From contig NZ_FNIB01000013.1 of assembly GCF_900103805.1 (NCBI RefSeq), positions 1-64,000 of the forward strand: a stretch of DNA of 64,000 nucleotides, read 5' to 3'. Positions 60,840-64,000 of the stretch are shown here, piece by piece. Numbering within the stretch: the stretch's first letter is position 1; each line of letters opens with the position of its first letter. The position numbers and the translations under genes are program-made. Source of the stretch: Cryobacterium flavum (GTDB lineage Bacteria; Actinomycetota; Actinomycetes; Actinomycetales; Microbacteriaceae). Under the pieces are notes generated by a model, which was given only the letters and a program-made list of their open reading frames with translations, was not told the origin of the DNA and ran no database searches.

Positions 60840-60941
60840 GTTCGCAGTCTTTCGATTGCGAGCGGGTCTTTCCGGCAGCAATTACCGCCGACACGCACAC
60901 CATTACCGAGTTCTGCCGCTGAACTTCAATAACCTTGGGGC

Positions 60942-61589
60942 ATGTCGACGATCAAGCAACCGGTCGGCCGCCAGTCCAGCAAGGTGTACCGGCGCCGGCG
61001 TTTCGTAGTGGGGCTCGGCCTGCTCGCCGTGCTCGTCATTCTGTTTCTCATCATCGTGCAACCGGGCGTGAGCAAGGGCGACGGGGACTCCCCGAAAACG
61101 CCCGCGGCCGACACGACCGAGTCGGCGGCGCCGACGGATGCCGCCACCACCATCCCCGAGGTAGCCACCGCCGTCGACGGCGCGGCCTGCGACCCGTCCG
61201 CGGTGCAGGTTGCGGCCGTCACGGACGCGACCAACTATGCAGTTGGAGTCCTGCCGCAGCTGTCGCTGAGCCTGACCAACATTGGAACCACCGACTGTGT
61301 GATCAACGCCGGCAACGCCAAGCAGGTGTTCACCGTGATGAGCGGGCAGGACGTCTACTGGACCTCCACCGACTGCCAGACCAACCCGATCGACGCCCAG
61401 GTCACCCTCAAGCCCGGTGTGGTCATGCCGCTGGCAACACCGATCACCTGGGATCGCACCCGCTCGGCCGTCGATACCTGTCAAGCCGAAACCCGCACCG
61501 CGGTTCCGGCCGGCGGAGCCTCGTATTACCTGCACGTGACCGTGGACGGCATCGAGGCGGCCGACCCGGCCTTGATGATCCTAAACTAG
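60942..61589 (+). CDS. Membrane-anchored extracytoplasmic protein, unknown function
   Basis: A 215-residue protein. A basic cytoplasmic N-terminus (KQPVGRQSSKVYRRRRF) is followed by one helix (VVGLGLLAVLVILFLIIVQ), a Thr/Ala/Pro-rich linker (SPKTPAADTTESAAPTDA) and an external beta-rich domain with four cysteines (AACDPSA, TDCVINAG, TDCQTNP, VDTCQAE), likely two disulfides. The domain pattern (LSLSLTNIGTTDCVINAG, then ITWDRTRS) is reminiscent of DUF4232-like proteins. I do not recognise a function. It stands alone on the plus strand. Confidence 0.7.
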   Translation: MSTIKQPVGRQSSKVYRRRRFVVGLGLLAVLVILFLIIVQPGVSKGDGDSPKTPAADTTESAAPTDAATTIPEVATAVDGAACDPSAVQVAAVTDATNYAVGVLPQLSLSLTNIGTTDCVINAGNAKQVFTVMSGQDVYWTSTDCQTNPIDAQVTLKPGVVMPLATPITWDRTRSAVDTCQAETRTAVPAGGASYYLHVTVDGIEAADPALMILN

Positions 61590-61624
61590 GGCCTGTCGGT
61601 CGACCGGCTGGCACACGGCTCGGT

Positions 61625-61717
61625 GGCTAATTCAGGGGATCCGGTCGCGGGAGCAATCAGGACCGCCGTACCTGTGGGACGGCTGCTTCGGCACCCGGAT
61701 GATTTTTTGATTTAGCC
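61625..61717. repeat. Intergenic palindromic repeat of about 93 bp, copy 2
   Basis: It opens with GGCTAATTCAGGGGATCC, 17 of 18 bases as in the copy at 38160, and closes with TTTGATTTAGCC, a degraded inverse of the start. The interior is different. Like copy 1 it follows the 3' end of a plus-strand gene for an exported protein. Confidence 0.6.
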
Positions 61718-61844
61718 CGCGCGCACGGTTTAGCTCCCGCACACGGGGTCCGGTTTGCGCGCCGCGGGGGCGAGCGGGCATCCGTTCGCTCGTGGCGTGC
61801 GCTGCCAGCTGGGCGTCTGGAGCTTCGCCTGATTGAATGAATGT

Positions 61845-62252
61845 GTGACCGATACGACTGCCAACACCCGTTCCGAGGCGCTCGCCGCCGCACTGGCAGC
61901 GCAGGACGTCGTCGCCGTCGCCTATGCGTTGCGCAACGACTACATGATCGTGCCGCAACTCGTGGTCAACGGCGAGGCGGCCCAGGTGCGCGTGTTCGGC
62001 CGCGAAGGCTCAGACAAGCGGATGCTGCTGCTCTTCTCCGCCGCGGAGAACTACCTGCGAGTGGTTCCCGACGACGTGGACCCGCAGGTCATGGTGTGCG
62101 ACGGCCAGTGGTTGCGGGAGTTTCTCACCGTGCACGCCGCGACGCTGGAGATGGTCTTCTTCGACATTGCCGGACCCAACGTGATGCAGGCCGCCCCGGC
62201 CGACCTGCTGAACGCCCTGAGCCCTGAGCTCGGCCACAGCGACGCCGACTAA
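61845..62252 (+). CDS. Hypothetical cytoplasmic protein
   Basis: A 135-residue protein from the GTG at 61845; a TTG at 61833 in the same frame is the alternative start. No signal peptide or membrane helix is seen. Features are AAQDVVAVAYALRNDYMIVP, QVRVFGREGSDKRMLLLFSA, VMVCDGQWLREFLTVHAA and NVMQAAPADLLNALSPELG. The layout is faintly like SseB-type domains, but I cannot assign it. It ends convergent with radA, 56 bp away. Confidence 0.65.
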   Translation: MTDTTANTRSEALAAALAAQDVVAVAYALRNDYMIVPQLVVNGEAAQVRVFGREGSDKRMLLLFSAAENYLRVVPDDVDPQVMVCDGQWLREFLTVHAATLEMVFFDIAGPNVMQAAPADLLNALSPELGHSDAD

Positions 62253-62308
62253 CTGAATCGCGCACCGGGTGCGCCCGACGGAACAATCGAGCCCGGGGGC
62301 GGCCGGGG

Positions 62309-63670
62309 CTAGAACGCCCGATCGAGTTCGGCGTCGCGCGGTTTGCGGGTGGTGCCGAGTGCCAGGGCGACCGCCGCGTGGATCGACCCACAGGCGGCGT
62401 CGATCTGGGTGGTGAACCCGAGGCGAACGGCCTCGTTAACTCGCTGCTTCGACATGAGTGCTCCGCGTACCTCGCCGGCCAGGCTGATCTCGCCGAAGGC
62501 GACCACATTGTGTGCCACGGCCAGCCCGGTGAACGCGGACGCGATAGCCAGCGCGATGGCCAGGTCGGCGGCCGGCTCACTCAGACGGATGCCACCGACC
62601 GTCGACACGTATACATCTTTGGTGGAGAGGTTCATTCCCGCGCGCTCCTGCAAAACCGCGAGCAGCATAGCCACGCGGGCGGAGTCCACGCCGCTCGTGA
62701 CCCGGCGGGGATTCGGTGCCTGGGTGTCGGTGACGAGCGCCTGCACCTCGACCGGCATCGCCCGACGGCCTTCCAACGCGACGGTTACACACGTGCCGTC
62801 GACCGGTTCGGTGGCCCGGCTCAGGAACAGCCCGCTCGGGTCGGGCACTTCGGCGATGCCGTCGCCGGTCATCTCGAAGCAGCCGACCTCGTCGGTAGGC
62901 CCGAACCGGTTCTTCAGAGCGCGAATGAACCGCAGCGAGGTCTGCCGGTCGCCCTCGAACTGACACACCACGTCGACCAGGTGCTCGAGCACCCGCGGAC
63001 CGGCGATCGAGCCGTCTTTGGTGACGTGACCGACGAGCAGCACCGGCAGGCCGCGATCCTTGGCGACCCGAATCAGAGTGGATGCCACCTCCCGCACCTG
63101 GCTGGGCATACCCGGCGACCCGTCGGAGAGCGCACTCGACACGGTCTGCACGGAGTCAATGATGATGAGGTCGGGCTTGACAGCATCGATCTGCCCGAGG
63201 ATGACTCCGAGATCGGTTTCGGCGGCGATATAGAGTTCGGGTTCGAGTGCGTTGGTGCGTTCGGCGCGCAGCCGAACCTGGCTCACCGACTCTTCGGCGC
63301 TGACGTAGAGCACGCGGCTCTTCGCTGCGGCCGCCTTAGACGCGACCTCGAGCAGCAGCGTGGACTTGCCGACGCCAGGCTCCCCACTGAGCAGAATCAC
63401 CGAGCCGGGCACGATGCCGCCGCCGAGCACACGGTCGAATTCATTAATGCCGGTCGGCCAGTGAGCGGCGGCATCCGTTTCGACGTGGGTGATCGGGCGG
63501 GCGATGCCATCGCCGACGAGCGTGATGGCCTTGAGCTTGCGGGTGATGCCGGCTGTCTGGCCGGCATCGACGACGGTGCCCCACTGCTGGCATTCGCCGC
63601 AACGGCCCGCCCATTTCAGGGTCGTCCAGCCGCACTCGGAGCAGCGGAAAGAAGAGACGGATTTTGCCAT
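62309..63670 (-). CDS. radA: DNA repair protein RadA
   Basis: A 453-residue RecA-like helicase that promotes branch migration in recombination. It has an N-terminal C4 zinc finger (FRCSECGWTTLKWAGRCGEC), Walker A LLSGEPGVGKSTLLLEVASK, Walker B DLIIIDSVQTVSSALSDGSP, the RadA motif KNRFGPTDEVGCFEMT, and a C-terminal Lon-like domain (VGGIRLSEPAADLAIALAIA, VVAFGEISLAGEVR). It is complete, on the minus strand, and divergent from the last gene with 139 bp between starts. Confidence 0.96.
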   Translation of the reverse strand: MAKSVSSFRCSECGWTTLKWAGRCGECQQWGTVVDAGQTAGITRKLKAITLVGDGIARPITHVETDAAAHWPTGINEFDRVLGGGIVPGSVILLSGEPGVGKSTLLLEVASKAAAAKSRVLYVSAEESVSQVRLRAERTNALEPELYIAAETDLGVILGQIDAVKPDLIIIDSVQTVSSALSDGSPGMPSQVREVASTLIRVAKDRGLPVLLVGHVTKDGSIAGPRVLEHLVDVVCQFEGDRQTSLRFIRALKNRFGPTDEVGCFEMTGDGIAEVPDPSGLFLSRATEPVDGTCVTVALEGRRAMPVEVQALVTDTQAPNPRRVTSGVDSARVAMLLAVLQERAGMNLSTKDVYVSTVGGIRLSEPAADLAIALAIASAFTGLAVAHNVVAFGEISLAGEVRGALMSKQRVNEAVRLGFTTQIDAACGSIHAAVALALGTTRKPRDAELDRAF

Positions 63671-63809
63671 GTTTCGAGCCTAGCCGGGGCCACCGACAGT
63701 CGGCTCTGCGGCGGCAATCGGCTGCCTGAACCGGCCGTTGCGGTCGCAGAACGTCAGACCCGGTCGTATCCTGAACAGAACGAACCAGCAGTGGGGAGAA
63801 AGAGGAACA

Positions 63810-64000
63810 ATGGCCGACCTATGTGTCAGCACACAGTCTTTGAGGGGACTGAGTGACGAATTGACCATTGTCGCGCAGGAATTCAACAATGCGAACACGC
63901 GAAGTGACACGATTGCGGCGGCCGTTGGGCATTCCGGGCTGGCCGAGGCTGTGACGGATTTTGCTCACGGATGGGACGACCGTCGCTCCGAGATGGTCGA
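63810..64000 (+). CDS. Small helical protein, possibly WXG100/ESX-like (partial)
   Basis: This gene starts at ATG 63810 with AGAGGAAC ahead and runs off the window end. The 63 visible residues (MADLCVSTQSLRGLSDELTI, then DTIAAAVGHSGLAEAVTDFA, HGWDDRRSEMV) predict an amphipathic helical hairpin. Such a protein beginning with an N-terminal helix, a short turn and a W-containing segment resembles type VII secretion substrates or their chaperones. The motif is not the canonical WXG, so this is tentative. Confidence 0.5.
   Translation, partial: MADLCVSTQSLRGLSDELTIVAQEFNNANTRSDTIAAAVGHSGLAEAVTDFAHGWDDRRSEMV

Overview
The window looks like an actinobacterial chromosome, most likely Microbacteriaceae (Micrococcales). 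The evidence is high G+C, the gene order hpt-ftsH-folE-folP-folB-folK-DUF3180-PH-PH-panC-lysS-clpC, a mycothiol-dependent maleylpyruvate isomerase and many GTG/TTG starts. No species can be named from sequence alone.

Bases 1 to about 34,780 are an accessory island beside a tRNA-Phe gene, with a tyrosine integrase (33595-34770) next to the tRNA 3' end. The left 6 kb is a pile of insertion sequences: IS110, an IS30 fragment, a cut serine resolvase, an intact IS30, a cut IS3 and a second IS110. Then come three catabolic blocks. (a) 6.4-11.5 kb: nagI-nagK-nagL (gentisate to fumarate and pyruvate), an IclR regulator and a 3-hydroxybenzoate 6-hydroxylase, with a decayed MFS transporter remnant. (b) 11.8-19.7 kb: a PadR regulator facing an ABC importer, a Baeyer-Villiger monooxygenase (BVMO), a 4,5-dihydroxyphthalate-decarboxylase-like protein, a solute-binding lipoprotein and an alpha/beta hydrolase. 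(c) 21.3-31.3 kb: a nine-gene unit (HAPMO-like BVMO, SDR, five-gene branched-chain-type ABC importer, SDR, hydrolase) facing a second IclR. Blocks b and c are separated by an IS/plasmid scar (DUF4913, ISL3 and IS481 remnants).

Blocks a and c share a palindrome, ATTCTG-N5-CAGAAT, at their regulator and promoter regions, and the two IclR proteins have nearly identical recognition helices. I infer one catabolic system. An SDR oxidises an alcohol to a ketone, the BVMO inserts oxygen, the hydrolase splits the ester, and an aromatic product may be cleared through gentisate. The actual substrate is not visible.

From tRNA-Phe, -Asp and -Glu onward (34.8-64 kb) the sequence is core chromosome. It holds two secreted cell-wall hydrolases with matching coiled-coil N-termini, ppa, tilS, hpt, ftsH, the folate genes, two PH-domain membrane proteins, a DUF2520 protein, panC, lysS, two tiny membrane proteins, cardiolipin synthase, clpC, argA, a 1,579-residue secreted nuclease/5'-nucleotidase, two hypotheticals, radA and the start of a small helical protein. 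Intergenic curiosities there include a two-copy repeat of about 92 bp and a 60-bp near-perfect palindrome after clpC.
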